A stretch of 64,000 nt of DNA from Meghimatium bilineatum. Lineage: Eukaryota > Mollusca > Gastropoda > Stylommatophora > Philomycidae. The stretch covers positions 59,253,057 to 59,317,056 of the forward strand of contig CM067306.1 in the NCBI GenBank assembly GCA_034231615.1. Direction: 5' to 3'. Positions 18,451 through 30,654 of this stretch are shown here, one piece after another. The notes below the pieces were generated by a model. The model ran no database searches. It had not been told where the DNA came from and was given only the letters and a program-made list of their open reading frames with translations. A program made the translations under genes and the position numbers. Position 1 is the stretch's first letter. Each line of letters opens with the position of its first letter.

Positions 18451-18949
18451 TGATGATTATGAGTATTAGCAGTGTATCCATAGTAGTAGTAATAGTAGTA
18501 GTAATAGTAGTAGTAATAGTAGTAGTAATAGTAGTAGTAATAGTAGTAGTAATAGTAGTAGTAATAGTAGTAGTAGTAGTAATAGTAGTAGTAATAATAA
18601 TAATAGTAGTAGTAGTAGTAATAGTAGTAGTAATAGTATTAGTAATAATAATAGTAATAGTAGTAGTAATAGTAGTAGTTGTAGTAATAGCAATAGTAGT
18701 AGTAACAGTAGTAGTAGTAGTAGTAGTAGTAGTAATAATAGTAGTAGTAGTAGTAGTAATAGTAGTAGTAGTAATAGTAGTAGTAGTAATAGTAGTAGTA
18801 GTAGTAGTAGTAATAGTAGTAGTAGTAGTAGTAATAGTAGTAGTAGTAGTAGTAATAGTAGTAGTAGTAATAGTAGTAGTAATAGTAGTAGTAGTAGTAA
18901 TAGTAGTAGTAATAGTAGTATTTGTAGTAATAGCAATAGTAGTAGTAAC

Positions 18950-18980
<31 letters not shown>

Positions 18981-19510
18981 ATAATAGTAGTAGTAGTAGT
19001 AGTAGTAATAGTAGTAGTAGTAATAGTAGTAGTAGTAATAGTAGTAGTAGTAGTAATAGTAGTAGTAGTAGTAGTAATAGTAGTAGTAGTAATAGTAGTA
19101 GTAATAGTAGTAGTAATAATAATAATAGTAGTAGTAGTAATAGTAGTAGTAATAGTAGTAGTAATAGTAGTAGTAATAATAATAGTAGTAGTAGTAGTAA
19201 TAGTAGTAGTAATAATAAAATAGTAGTAATAGTAGTAGTAATAAAATAGCAGTAGTAGTAGTAGTAATAGTAGTAATAAAATAGTAGTAGTAGTAGTAGT
19301 AATAGTAGTAATAAAATAGTAGTAGTAGTAGTAGTAGTAATAGTAATAGTAGTAGTAATAAAATAGTAGTAGTTGTAGTAGTAGTAGTAATAAATTAGTA
19401 GTAACAGTAGTAGTAGTAGTAATAATAATAATAATAATAATAAAATAGTAGTAGTAGTAGTAGTAATATTAGTAGGAGTAGTAATAATATAGTAATAGTA
19501 GTAGTAATTA
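18451..19510. repeat. 1.06-kb GTA/ATA trinucleotide tract
   Basis: Runs of (gta)n interrupted by (ata), aac and aag triplets; from about 19215 a few single-base insertions (aaaatag) break the frame. It begins at the 3' end of the deleted LINE. Open frames across it (poly-V/I, poly-L) are artefacts. 18680-18760 and 18918-18985 share the same imperfections (ttgtagtaatagcaatagta), which points to an internal duplication of about 240 bp. Confidence 0.95.
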
Positions 19511-20220
19511 CCAATTCAATTATAGGCAACGAAATAATCAAATATACTCTGAGAAAAGCCGCAACCATTGACAAATAGACGAAGGCGCCATTGTAGCAGT
19601 AATATTTATACTTCCTCCCTATTCAAGTTGTACAAAGTCTCCGAGAAGGAATCGGAAAGTCATGTATTAAAACCAATTTTGCAGACTCCATTAATAACAA
19701 TGGCTCCCCCTTCGTCTCGGTGAACTTCTATTATTACTATAATACTATCCGTTTACAGAGCCCACAACACACCTGGGATCTGGAAGAAAATCAATGACGG
19801 ATTACCAGTGACCTTCGACGGTAATATATGAACTTTCAGCCGAATGTAAACATGATCTAAAAGGCTCATTTGGGATTATTTCCGTGCTATTCGTTGGTCG
19901 GCCCCGACTTTTTTCTCTCTTTTTTTGGAGACTCCGAATATATAAATAGTTACCAATGAAAACACAACAATAATAAAAAACGTCACGTGTTTAGGGGTGT
20001 TTACGTTCTGTTGAGTGCTCTATACTGGTGTCGGTCAATACAATACAATACAGCCGTAGAAGATTGACTTCCCTGTACTCGGTTCCCATGTGTACTCCGT
20101 CCCTCTCAACGAAGCAGCACGCCGCCTGCCGAGAGTACCACTCAACGAAGTGGTAACGTAACTCCGTAGCTTAAAGTGATAATCCACAGGGATCTCCGAA
20201 AAACATTCACCTTATAAACA
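19511..20220. other. Stretch with no recognised gene
   Basis: Unique-looking sequence. A short (caatacaatacaatac) patch lies near 20036, and ctcaacgaagcagcac/ctcaacgaagtggtaa (20103-20154) forms a small direct repeat. Confidence 0.4.
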
Positions 20221-20223
20221 AGA

Positions 20224-20299
20224 CGACAAAAGCCGGATTCGAACCCGTGACCTCTTGAACACAAGGCGAACAGCTTAATCATTATGCCAGGTGTCGGTC
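20224..20299 (-). repeat. tRNA-like sequence (SINE head or tRNA relic)
   Basis: The minus strand reads cgacacctggcataatgatt ... ggttcgaatcc, with a consensus pol III B box and a degenerate A box. The ends can pair (cgaca/tgtcg) and a T-arm is visible, but the anticodon arm does not pair well. It is therefore not a functional tRNA. A relative lies at 56268-56330. Confidence 0.6.
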
Positions 20300-20569
20300 A
20301 TGATTAGCCAGCAGGAAATATGGTCATCAAAAAAATGTAAAATTTATAAAGCTACACTTTGTTCTTCAAATTGACGACTACGCTTCAATTATGTCCTGCT
20401 TATGATTTCGTATTATTAGCATCAAGTGCCGTGTCTTAATTGTAGATTAGTTTAAACGGACCTCCTAACATCCTTTACCTCTTGTGGCGCACTCTTAAAG
20501 AGTAAACTTGTTAATATCATGAAGTTTCTTTACAACGTTCATTTCTGCATGCCCATTTCTCGCCGTTCC

Positions 20570-20735
20570 TTTATCTCGTCTTCTTCAGGGTTCATTCTAG
20601 AACTCCTGGTAGATCTCGCTTGTAGCAGGACAATGACCCAACTAGATTTCCAGCAGGATATTATCAAGAGAATGCAAATGGGTTATGTAGCTATTTTATT
20701 TGCGCCAATGCCACGACAGATCAGTCTTCTGCGGC
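20570..20735 (-). mobile_element. SINE-B copy, diverged
   Basis: Reverse orientation, with tail cgtcttcttcagggttcatt, agatttccagcaggatatta and ttatttgcgccaatgcc in the expected order. Confidence 0.8.
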
Positions 20736-20883
20736 TTTTTCTGTTAAAATATGGACCAAAAATGTCTTACGTTTATGATACTCAGATTTCCTAAGCATTC
20801 ATTTCGTTCCTCTCAATACAACTGCATGGTTCTGAAGAAGTACCACTCACAGCACGTAACTACGTATCTTCAAGCGATAATCT

Positions 20884-21030
20884 TCATCAGCGTTTATTCT
20901 CAAACTCCTGCTGGTTTGTTGTTGTTTTTTTTTGCAGCAGGACAATGCTTCTACTAGATTTCCAGCAGAATGTAGTCAAGAGAATGGAAATGCATTGTGT
21001 CACCGTTTTATTTGTGCCATTGGCTCTGTG
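20884..21030 (-). mobile_element. SINE-B copy
   Basis: cttcatcagcgtttattctc ... agatttccagcagaatgtag ... tttatttgtgccattggctc. It contains a small T-rich insertion at about 20922-20935 and is followed by a G11 run. Confidence 0.8.
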
Positions 21031-21220
21031 ACACGAAGGTGGGGGGGGGGGGAGTACCTCAAGGACACGAGACCCCCAGATGCCATTGAAGACGCTAGTT
21101 ACAATGTGAGAACCCTCAATGTAAAGTTCGCGAGAAGAACAGTGACACAAAGCCATTACACCAATGAAAAAACGACACACAAATATGTCGCTACTATATA
21201 TATATATATATATATACTCT

Positions 21221-21399
21221 GTTGCTCTGTGACACTATGTGGCGGAGCACGTCTGTGACGGCCAAGGTACGGAGTTCGAAACCCGCCTCAGGAAACTGGG
21301 CATCCGGACCGTTCAGAAAGCAATGACAAATTACTGAAAGTAAATACTGCCAAGAAAACCAATGCAGCCAAAGAAATGCTGGGTTGATGGCTACATCCT
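21221..21399 (+). mobile_element. SINE-E copy (tRNA-derived) with conserved tail
   Basis: A tRNA-like head (ctatgtggcggagcacgtct ... ggagttcgaaacccgcc, B box at 21272-21283) is followed by a tail shared with other copies: ccgttcagaaagcaatgaca, aattactgaaagtaaatac, aaaccaatgcagccaaa, aatgctgg, gatggctacatcctgtatag. It has the best-preserved B box of the family. Confidence 0.75.
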
Positions 21400-21416
21400 G
21401 TATAGGATATGCTAAC

Positions 21417-21790
21417 AATTTTTTTAATGTGCACCCAAATATTTGAAATGTGCATTTGAAATGCACCCACATTTTTTAAATATCTATGCACCCACATATA
21501 TCAAAATATATGCGCCCAAATATTTAAAATATATATGCATTCACATATTCCATAGATCTCTGTACATACATTTGTCATATATATATATATGTTCCCAAAG
21601 ATTTCAAATTTATATGTAATTAAATATTTCAAATATCTGTGCACACACAAACATTTCAAATGTACATTTCATGAAATGTTTCAAATACATGTGCACACAA
21701 ACATTTAAAATTTAAATTTAATGAAATATTTCAAATATCTGTGCACACAAACATTTACAATTTATATGTAACGAAATATTTTACATATAT
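21417..21790. repeat. Irregular AT-rich tandem repeat
   Basis: Loose repetition of 'atatttcaaatatctgtgca' + cacaaacattt and 'tgcacccacatat' with period drift between about 25 and 55 bp. Confidence 0.7.
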
Positions 21791-21821
21791 ACATGAAAAA
21801 ATACTTTTGCGGGTCAGCGGG

Positions 21822-21995
21822 AATATCTTTTGGCAGAGGTGAAACATCGCAAACGTGTGTGGCTTGGTCATGTGGTTGTGCAAGTTCCCCCTTCTAAATC
21901 TATTATACAGGGAACAGTTCAGAGTGGAAGAAGAACAAACAGCCAGAAGACAGCATGGATTGATAATACCACAGACTGAATTGATTACGATTCTC
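21822..21995 (+). pseudogene. RTE C-terminal fragment
   Basis: Translates to VKHRKRVWLGHVV and SKSIIQGTVQSGRRTNSQKT then AWIDNTTD. This matches the RTE C-terminus seen at 26390-26914 (KRRKLTWFGHV, KTILQGTVEGGR). 5'-truncated. Confidence 0.7.
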
Positions 21996-22118
21996 CGTAC
22001 TTAAGTAAACATTAAGCGTGGCTGGTTTTTTTGTTTTGATATTTCCAGATTTTCACCCCCGCTTCACCCGAATTATAGTTTTTATGTATATCTATATACT
22101 TATCTACCTATCGATCTA

Positions 22119-22210
22119 ACCATCTGGATATCGATCTAACAGATGGATATCGATCTAACCATCTGGATATCGATCTAACAGATGGATATCGATCTAACAG
22201 ATGGATATCT
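22119..22210. repeat. 20-bp minisatellite, about 5 units
   Basis: ggatatcgatctaac followed by either catct or agat. The two variants alternate. Confidence 0.9.
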
Positions 22211-22809
22211 GTCTGTGTCTATCTATAGCTTTCTCTCCATCTTTGAACATTGACACCCATATTTGCATAAATGAACAATGAAAGAAATAATGAATATATG
22301 AATACGTCGTTATATGAACCAGACATTAAATGGCTTAACAGACTTTTGACATCCGCTATTCCTAAGACGCTGCATATGCTTCTGAATGTCAGACTTACAG
22401 ATGAGAGTCATCCGGCTTCGTGGACGCAGAGAGCGCAAGAAAGATCCAATAATAGCCAGTTTCCCGTGTCTTCGTGCAGCAGATTTAGAGCCACTGTGAT
22501 ACAGACGAGAGATGCACACAGACGAACGAAGAGGTTAAGGATTGAAAATTGCTACTTTCCCGCCCACACTACATTCAGAATTCTAGTTAGAAGAGTCTTC
22601 TTGCAGATGAGAGCTTGAATGCAAGAAGGAGTTAAGTGAAGATTAGCCTTTCAGCGTCATCTGTTGCAATATCTTGTTAATTTATTGCCTGGCATCATGA
22701 TGTCGTGTATGGTTGCAGCGGAATGTGTAATGGCGGGATACAGAAATAGAAACCTTATGTATTATTCATATTTATACTGATGTTCTTTTGTAGTGACATT
22801 CGAGGGAAT
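22211..22809. other. Unrecognised sequence with one 115-codon open frame
   Basis: A plus-strand frame at 22271-22618 begins MNNERNNEYMNTSLYEPDIK and has no recognisable motif. No flanking signals support it. Nothing else was seen. Confidence 0.3.
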
Positions 22810-23125
22810 CTTTGTTTGTCATATATTTGTCATAGGATTGATGTTTGTCATGTATTTGTCATTGATGTTTGTCATTGATGTATGTCATATATTTGTCATA
22901 GGATTGAAATAAGTCATATATTTGTCAATGATGTTTGTCATATATTTCTCATTGATGTTTGTCATATATTTGTCATAGGATTGACGTTTGTCATATATTT
23001 GTCAATGATGTTTGTCATATATTTGTCATTGATGTTTGTCAGATATTTATCATAGGATTGACGCTTGTCATATGCGTGTCATAGATTTGATGTCTGTCAT
23101 ATATTTGTCATAGGATTGATGTTTC
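22810..23125. repeat. Minisatellite of 'gtttgtcatatatttgtcat'
   Basis: Units of about 20-35 bp built from tgtcatatatttgtcat with optional aggattga inserts. Confidence 0.9.
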
Positions 23126-23144
23126 AAATACCTCTTAAGTTATT

Positions 23145-23625
23145 ATTGAGTAAATTGGTTAAATAATAAGTTATTGAAAGAATTATTAGGTAGAGAGATT
23201 TTGGTTAAAGAATAAGTTATTGAAAGAATTATCAGGTAGAATGAATTGGTTAAAGAATAAGTTATTGAAAGAATTATCAGGTAGAGAGAATTGGATAAAT
23301 AATAAGTTATTGAAAGAATTATTAGGTAGAGTGAATTGGTTAAAGAATAAGTTATTGAAAGAATTATCATGTAGATAGAATTAGTTAAACAATAAATTCT
23401 TGAAAGAATTATCAGGTAAAGAGAATTGGTTAAAGAATAAATTATTAAAATAATTATTAGGTAGAAAGAATTTGATAAACAATAAATTATTGAAAGAATT
23501 ATCAGGTAAAGAGAAATGGTTAAACAATAAATTATTGAAAGATTTATTAGGTAGAGAGAATTGGTTAAACAATAAGTTATTGAAAGAATTATTAGGTAGA
23601 GATAATTGGTTAAACAATAAGATGC
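23145..23625. repeat. 45-bp minisatellite, about 11 units
   Basis: Unit gaattggttaaacaataagt + tattgaaagaattattaggtagaga. Single-base variants at fixed positions (aaagaataa/aaacaataa). Again divisible by three, producing open frames on both strands. Confidence 0.92.
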
Positions 23626-23687
23626 TCTGGAGAGAAGTGAAAATTTTAAACCAGATCAAACAGTACTTAAATCTAGAAAGAGAATAT

Positions 23688-24480
23688 ATATACTGTTCAA
23701 AAAGGAATGCACCTTATTTTGGAGTTACGTTTATAAAAGATATTCTCTGATTGGGCATCATTCAACCCATCGAATGTATGCAACTAGTCATTAACTTCTC
23801 GTGGTTACCTGAACTGTACTCACCTCATTATTTGTGAGGTCATGAAAGAGGTTACGGTCAAAACAACATTTTTGGCAATTACATGTAACAAGGTTCATTA
23901 GATTCCCGTGAAACATACTGAACACAAACCTCTCTGACCATATTATTGAATGCCTAGAAAAGATTCATGGTCCTCGGATAAATTCAGTTGAAAAATTCAA
24001 TGACCAAGTATGGTCCTCGGATAAATACAGTTGAAAAATTCAATGCACAAGTATGATTCGCCTTATTACAGAACAATGATATATCATCATTGCACGCTTA
24101 CAGACAGGACAATCACAAAGTGTAATGGTCAGACAATTTAATGTGGTAAGAAGCACCAATAGTCGCATTTGGAGATGATTTCAACAAACTGGCTCAGTGG
24201 CAGACCGGTCGCGCAGTGGAAGACCCAGAGTCACAACTCCAGCCGAAGACCACTTACTACTGCTACTTCATTTCAGGAATCGATTTGGATCTGTATCCTC
24301 CACAGTCCAGTCATTGCAAGCAGCTTGTCGAATTTAGATCAAACTGTCAGGAACCGGCTGAGCAACGCTGGTCTTTAGGCAAGAAAACCCCACAAATGTC
24401 CTGTTCTTACGGACCGGCATCGCTAGAACCGACCGCAGTGGGCGAACCAGCATCGTCAATGGACCGTTGAGAATGAATGA
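23688..24480 (+). pseudogene. Tc1-like transposon 5' remnant
   Basis: Starts with a Tc1-type end, tatactgttcaaaaaggaat + gcacc, at about 23688. From about 24100 broken frames carry the N-terminal paired-like HTH: QTGQSQSVMVRQFNVVRSTN, then FQQTGSVADRSRSGRPRVTT and later QTVRNRLSNAGL. The catalytic DDE domain and the distal inverted repeat are missing, so it is a dead, truncated copy. Confidence 0.8.
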
Positions 24481-24774
24481 AGATGGATTTGGTTTAGTTA
24501 AAGTCTGAAAGTTTCTTCATGCTGAGGTTGGAACATTAATTCTGTAAAATATTGTTTTGGTACGCGTTTGAAATAATGTAACGTTTTCTCTTTTAAATAA
24601 TATATAAAGTATGTTAGGGGCAAAGAAAACAAGAGCGACCTAAGGCGCGATGGTTGTGTATTTTAACGGATATTCTACTTGACATTGATAAGTTTATCCA
24701 GTTCCGTGGATATAACCTGTGTAAAAATAAAATTGTTGTGGATTCCTTTATAAAAAAAAATTAAAATTACTACG
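24481..24774. other. No recognised feature
   Basis: AT-rich sequence between the Tc1 remnant and the next repeat. Confidence 0.4.
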
Positions 24775-25085
24775 TTTTTGTGTACTTACGTAAAACACAT
24801 GTTTTTACAGTAGTTTTACTCAGACACGACGGACTATCCCTAAAACTAGCGGGTAATGATGCGTACACAAGAAAAAAATACAAATTACAATACACAAAAC
24901 ATATTCAACGTTTCAACCAAATGGTCTTTATCAAGATAAGCACAAAACATTAGAAGAAGACGAATGGAAATTATTACAACACACAAAGCTATCCAACGTA
25001 AATATGAAAATGAGATGCTGGAAGGACAGGAAGTACATAAAAACGTAAATATATGTAGAAACTTTTTTGTGGGATATTTCATGTT
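24775..25085 (-). mobile_element. Unclassified element with gaaacgttg hairpin motif
   Basis: The minus strand contains cttgataaagaccatttggt + tgaaacgttg, where agacc pairs with ggttt/ggtct-like bases to make a small hairpin before gaaac. 57138-57200 carries a relative (cttgaaaaaggcctattggt + ccgaaacgtcg) with similar downstream text (ttttgt..gtgtattntaattt). Motifs of this shape occur at the ends of some retroelements. The two copies show that it is repetitive; the class is inferred. Confidence 0.5.
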
Positions 25086-25261
25086 TCTTTCGGGAAAATC
25101 GCTAAGAGGGGAGATGGTAGCCTATGGTTGAATATTTTCTTAGCACTAAATGCAGTGCCATATTTTCCTAAACGAGGGATATGGGGGATTTTACCCTTCA
25201 ATAGATTTTACCCTTTCCCTAAAATATGAGCTTCTGTTTATCACTCTTACTCATGCAACTC

Positions 25262-25392
25262 TTCAGAATGTTTCTCATTGCACTTCTGACAGGACGCTTG
25301 CACTTCTGACGGGACATTGGCACTACTGACGTGACACTAGCATTTCTGACGGGATACTGGCACTTTTGACGGGACACTGGCACTTCTAGATT
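25262..25392. repeat. 21-22-bp minisatellite, about 6 units
   Basis: cacttctgacgggacactgg with variants. Confidence 0.9.
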
Positions 25393-25397
25393 ACCAA

Positions 25398-25584
25398 TAG
25401 GCAGCATGCCATAGATGGCCATGAAAAACAGACATAACGGCTATAAAGCCAGAGGCCGACCATGTAAAAGATGGATCATAACAATCAAAGAGGCCACAGG
25501 AACAAGCTTACAAACAGCACACAGGAAAGCCATCTCCAGAGAACTCTTCAACCCCTGACGACGCAAGGCAAACAAGGGCCACAG

Positions 25585-25589
<5 letters not shown>
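25398..25589 (+). pseudogene. LINE C-terminus ending in a GATA tail
   Basis: Encodes TDITAIKPEADHVK-like remains in shifted frame, equivalent to GYKARG.PCKR and [20 protein letters not shown] followed by a stop. Then comes 3' UTR ggcaaacaagggccacag and gtatagatagata. The same end is at 38520-38715. The terminal (gata) repeat grades directly into the microsatellite that follows. Confidence 0.8.
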
Positions 25590-25877
<288 letters not shown>

Positions 25878-26044
25878 GACAGATAGTAACACAGTCAAGG
25901 GAAATAATCAAAAGATGTCGGCACGTGATATGGTATAGAACACAACATTTGAGTTACAGCTCCCACTAATGTTGTGGATTGAAAAACATCGTAAGTCGAA
26001 CTGTGAATAGGTCAGCATTGCCATTCATAAACCAATAACGTATC

Positions 26045-26235
26045 CAGATTTTGAAGATACTACTTTTTTAAGTTTTGACACAGATCTACTTCCTTCGTCA
26101 GCGATGCGATTGAGTGTGAGACAATCTTGATCTGTGCAATCTTTGATATTGTCTGCCATGTCCCTTTGTTTCTTTGACCCTCAACTGTATCCTGCAAATT
26201 TTTTTTTTTACATGAACTTATACCAGCGTAAATGT
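26045..26235 (-). pseudogene. RTE C-terminal fragment
   Basis: Minus strand encodes KNLQDTVEGQRNKGTWQTIS then KIAQIKIVSHSIASLTKEVD, a shifted and diverged version of TILQGTVEGGRSKG. Adjacent T11 run. Confidence 0.65.
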
Positions 26236-26388
26236 CTAAATCATGCAAGTTTTTATTGTATTTTGTCATTTTACCAGTGAAAGTATTGAATCTTGTGAAT
26301 TTGCCAGATTCTTAAATTTGTATCGTATTTTTGATGCTTTTGTCTTACCCTATATAAGGAAATGCGCAAATTTCGTCTATAATTTATG

Positions 26389-26914
26389 ATCAATCAATAA
26401 ACCCATAACCCTTCAGGGGCGTAGGGGATACCACATTGGATGCTTCAACACATATAGTCCTCCAGCGAATTCTATCCTCAGCGATGCGGATGAGTGTGTA
26501 AATATCTTGCACTGTCCATTCCTTGATGTTGTCTATCCATGTCTTTATTTGTCCTCCTCTGCTTCTTCCACCCTCGACAGTTCCCTGCAGTATTGTTTTT
26601 GACAAGGAATCGTGCCTGCATACATGTCCAAACCATGTTAGTTTTCGCCGTTTCACTATTGAAAGCAATGGCTCCTGGACACCTGCACACATCTCTACTT
26701 TATTTCTTACGTACACATTGGTCTTATGTTCCCTATAGGAAATTCGTAGAATTCTTCTGTAGCATTTATACTCGAAAGCCTGTAATCTTCTCTCCATGTC
26801 CGCAGTGAGTGTCCAACTCTCACAAACCATAAAACACAACAGAAAGAATTTATGATACTTGCATTTGAATGCATGAATCAGTCTTTCCATATCTAACATT
26901 ATCATGTGCGCCAT
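26389..26914 (-). pseudogene. RTE 3' part, open frame of 174 codons
   Basis: The best-preserved RTE C-terminus in the window. It contains ESWTLTADMERRLQAFEYKC, YRRILRISYREHKTN, VKRRKLTWFGHVCRHDSLSK, TILQGTVEGGRSRGGQIKTW and ASNVVSPTP. The 3' end is gggttatgggtttattgatt. It is 5'-truncated within the RT thumb, so no catalytic residues remain. Its open frame implies a fairly recent insertion. Confidence 0.85.
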
Positions 26915-27059
26915 CTAACAGCTGTGATTGCCACATTTTCAGATCTCGTGGACCTAACCCCCAAAAAAATGTAATCGTGATCAGAGTCGATTACAGCTAA
27001 GCTGTAAACTATGACACAACGTAATACGTTATCGTGGCTACATTGAACTAATTTTGTAT

Positions 27060-27565
27060 GTTTGAGAATTGATGACCAACTTCATGAGATATTCTTTTGT
27101 TGATAGTCTATTCCAATCCAATTATTTAATAAGATCATCTCTTGTTTTATGTTCCATTCCAGTTAAATATGTAATGACATTTTTTATATTGATATGCCAC
27201 TCCGATCCAATAATTACTGAGATTGTCCATGTTCCATTTCAATTCAATGCCTGATGAAATATGCTTTTTATATGTCATTTCAATTCAGTATTTAACATGA
27301 TGTTCTTCTGTTAATATGTAATTCCAATCCAATATTTCATATTTTATTTTGTATATTTCTTTCCAATCCAATATTTAATAAGATATTCTTCTAAAGCTAT
27401 ATTATTCCAATCCAATATCTAATGATATTTTATTTTCCTTTTTAATACCAAATTTAATGTGTTTTTTGTTTAAATTGAGATTCCATTTCAATCCACAATT
27501 TGATAAGATTTTCGTGTTTTTTTTAATGTGCAATTCCAATCCATTATTTAATCAGATTTTCTGTT
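27060..27565. repeat. Degenerate ~57-bp AT-rich tandem repeat
   Basis: About eight irregular units containing ttccaatccaatatttaat and agatattcttctg. Strongly diverged, so old. Confidence 0.65.
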
Positions 27566-28756
27566 GTTGGTATATCAGTTTGTTGCAACTCTTTATGTAA
27601 AACCCATGTACTATTGATATACAATATAACCTGTTTAATGTTGCTTGAAATCACAACGAAATACTTCAAGAACACCATAATTAAATATATTAACACTGCA
27701 TCCATATTCTATACGAAGATAATTTTGCAACAATCTTCAATCAATTTCTACAGGCTGTCTCATGCATCTATACATAATGTACAAGTACTTATGAATTAAG
27801 CTCGTCCGTCACATAGATCTCTCTGGCACTACGATTCTGTCTGACTTCTGTTGTCTCGTTTATAAATTGCCCAGCATCTGAGCAGGTTGCGCTGCGCAAT
27901 CAAGTCGAAATAAAAGCTTGATTATAATTGCCCACGATGGCTTCTTCTAGCTTCCCTTTGCCACGCGAGATCGAGGTAATTTTCTATAATTTTCCTCAAT
28001 TTTCAGCGTCTAATGACCCCCGGTTTTGCCCAGTAATCGACGAAGCTGGAAGTCATGGTAACGAGACGAAAAGATAGATCGGCGAATGACGAGAATGGAA
28101 ATGAAGGTAGCAGAAGCAGTGTAGTCGATGATTGAAATGTAATGTTTAGATAGAAGGATACAAAAAAAAATATAGTAGAGAAATATTGTGAAGGGAAAGG
28201 ATAAGAAAAATATGGTTAAATTTGTTGGATGAGTCAGTGAGAGACAGAATAATGAAGATAAATGATTAAGAAGAAATTTAACTGAAAGAATACTTCGTTT
28301 CCAGAAAGTATAAAAAAGGAACTTTTAATCAAAAGTCTTTGATGACTAAAAGGAAGTGTCCGAGGAAAATAGAATTGTTATTATCTCTATTATCGATGTC
28401 ATTGCTTCCCGTGTAATGACATCATATTAAGGAGAAGAGGAAATATGTAGTACAAGTGTCTATCATGTTATAGATACGGCTGCATTTCAAGGTTGGCCCA
28501 GATTGTATGCCGCGTTCCTGGCAGGGCGTGATGATACTAGGATACTGCAGCGCTGGAATGCCTGCCTGCGAGAACTGAACATGCATACATTAGCCCCCCC
28601 TTCCTCCCCCCCCCCCCCACAACACGACCATATCTGTGAGTCAACAAATCTTACATGAGTCTGTGTGTCGCCTCGATTACTCAGCTGAGGAGGGTACCTG
28701 CTTGTGTCAGAAGGGCCACGGGCTGTAAGAAGCTACCTTCTCACAGCAAAGGTATT
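27566..28756. other. No recognised gene
   Basis: At 27938 an ATG opens a 13-codon frame (MASSSFPLPREIE) directly followed by gtaatt, which could be a first exon; there is no further support. C-runs lie at 28588-28618. The rest is unique AT-rich sequence. Confidence 0.35.
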
Positions 28757-28802
28757 ACTTCATCATCATCACAATCATCATCATCATCATCATCATCATC
28801 AC

Positions 28803-28846
<44 letters not shown>

Positions 28847-29455
28847 CAATCATCACAATCACCATCATCACAATCATCATCATCATCATCATCACAATCA
28901 TCATCATCATCATCATCACAATCATCACAATCATCATCATCATCACAATCATCATCATCATCACAATCATCACAATCATCATTATCATCACAATCATCAC
29001 AATCATCACAATCATCATCATCATCACAATCATCACAATCATCACAATCATCACAATCATCATCATCATCACAATCATCACAATCATCATCATCACAATC
29101 ATCATCATCATCATCATCACAATCATCATCATCATCATCATCACAATCATCACAATCATCATCATCATCATCATCACAATCATCACAATCATCACAATCA
29201 TCATCATCACAATCATCATCATCATCATCATCATCACAATCATCATCATTATCATCATCACAATCATCACAATCATCATCATCATCATCATCACAATCAT
29301 CACAATCATCATCATCATCATCATCACAATCATCATCATCATCATCATCATCATCACAATCATCATCATCATCATCAACACCATCATCTAAATCATCATC
29401 ATTATCATCATCATCAATATTATCATCATCATCATCATCATCATCATCATTATCA
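28757..29455. repeat. 700-bp TCA/ACA trinucleotide tract
   Basis: (tca)n with regularly spaced tcacaa units. All three plus frames and a minus frame stay open over more than 200 codons (poly-Ser, poly-His, poly-Met); these are artefacts. Confidence 0.95.
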
Positions 29456-30149
29456 TCATCAGTGTGTTTATTCAGGATTTCCCGTTCTGAATCAATTTTT
29501 TAAAGAGAAGGCTTATAGATAAAAGAAAAAGATAAACGCCAAGAACTTTTATATGATATTTCTGTGCACTCATCTCACAGAATCATTTGTCTTATATCTT
29601 CTTCGTGTGTTGTTAAGGGGACTGTACCGTATGCATATCTGATCTATGAATTTTAGGATTAATTAATCAAAATATTATATCAATAATTAATCAATATTTA
29701 ATTTAAACATTCAATTTTCAGAGTTTGAGTTAGTTATCTTTTACATAGCTAATATTAACCCTAAATAAATTTATATTTAAATTAATAAATTATAAACATA
29801 TACTGATAAACATAGCCAAGGGAATTAATCAAATAGGGAAACACGGGTTTCAGACACGAACCCATAATGTCACACATGAACAGAGGAACTTTTACCAAGG
29901 ACGTCTAGCACGGTAGATACTATTTCGCAATAATTGCACATCTTATCATCTAATTTTTGTTCCGGACAATAAGGTAAGCATCAAACACGTAATGATATAA
30001 CTAAAATAGACCATGGTTTTAGGTGAAAACGACGTGTCTCGTAGAGGATTTCACCCAGTAAATGATGAACTGACAATAGCTGTCTCACTAGGTGAAAGAC
30101 ATGCTAAGAAACTCCAGATTCTAAGTCCACGTTTCACTACAACTATCTC
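29456..30149. other. No recognised feature
   Basis: AT-rich sequence between the TCA tract and the SINE-B copy. Confidence 0.4.
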
Positions 30150-30303
30150 GGCGAAGACGGAAGTGTTGGGTCATAGGCGCAAATAAAACGACGACATAGC
30201 GCATTTTCATTCTCTGAATTATATCTTGCTAAAAATCTAGTGGGAATATTCGCTGCTAAAAGAAAGATCCAACAGGAGTTTGAGAATGAACGCTGAAGAA
30301 GGT
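30150..30303 (+). mobile_element. SINE-B copy
   Basis: gcgaagacggaagtgttggg ... ggcgcaaataaaacgacgac ... caacaggagtttgagaatga acgctgaagaag, head to tail. Diverged in the middle. Confidence 0.82.
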
Positions 30304-30340
30304 TATAAATGTGTACAGAAATAAAAGTCAACGTTGTCAG

Positions 30341-30645
30341 AACCTCATCTCTCTCTCTCTCTCTGTCTCTCTCTCTCTTTATCGGGGCCCGAAAGGGGAG
30401 CAAAGAATAGCAACACTGTTTAGCTTCCATGCATGTCGTAAAAGACGACTAAGGAGGTTATGGGATGGAGTTGGCTGTCCCATCCCATATAGGGTCAGTG
30501 ACCCAAAGCCATGCTGAAGTCGGATGTGTCAGGCCGAAATGTGCAGATATCGCAACAATGCTGTAAACCATGACACAGCGCATTCCGTTCTCCGGACTAC
30601 ATCCGGCTAATATGCAGGAGTTTGAGAACAAACACAGATGAAGAA
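30341..30645 (+). mobile_element. SINE-A copy preceded by (TC)n
   Basis: A TC microsatellite (30343-30378) abuts ggggcccgaaaggggagcaa, then the full SINE-A body to gagaacaaacacagatgaag aag. The first ~15 bp of the head are missing. Confidence 0.85.
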
Positions 30646-30654
30646 GTCGTATCT

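Noticed and set aside
18396..19223. 275-codon poly-Val/Ile and 156-codon poly-Leu frames
   Set aside because: Trinucleotide microsatellite; no start context or domain.
20224..20299. Functional tRNA gene
   Set aside because: A good B box and partial acceptor pairing, but the anticodon arm does not fold and a diverged relative exists.
27938..27976. MASSSFPLPREIE followed by gtaatt as a first exon
   Set aside because: Only 13 codons and a weak donor; no downstream exon could be found.
28655..29522. Ser-rich, His-rich and Met-rich frames of 210-282 codons
   Set aside because: (TCA)n/(TCACAA)n tract read in different frames.
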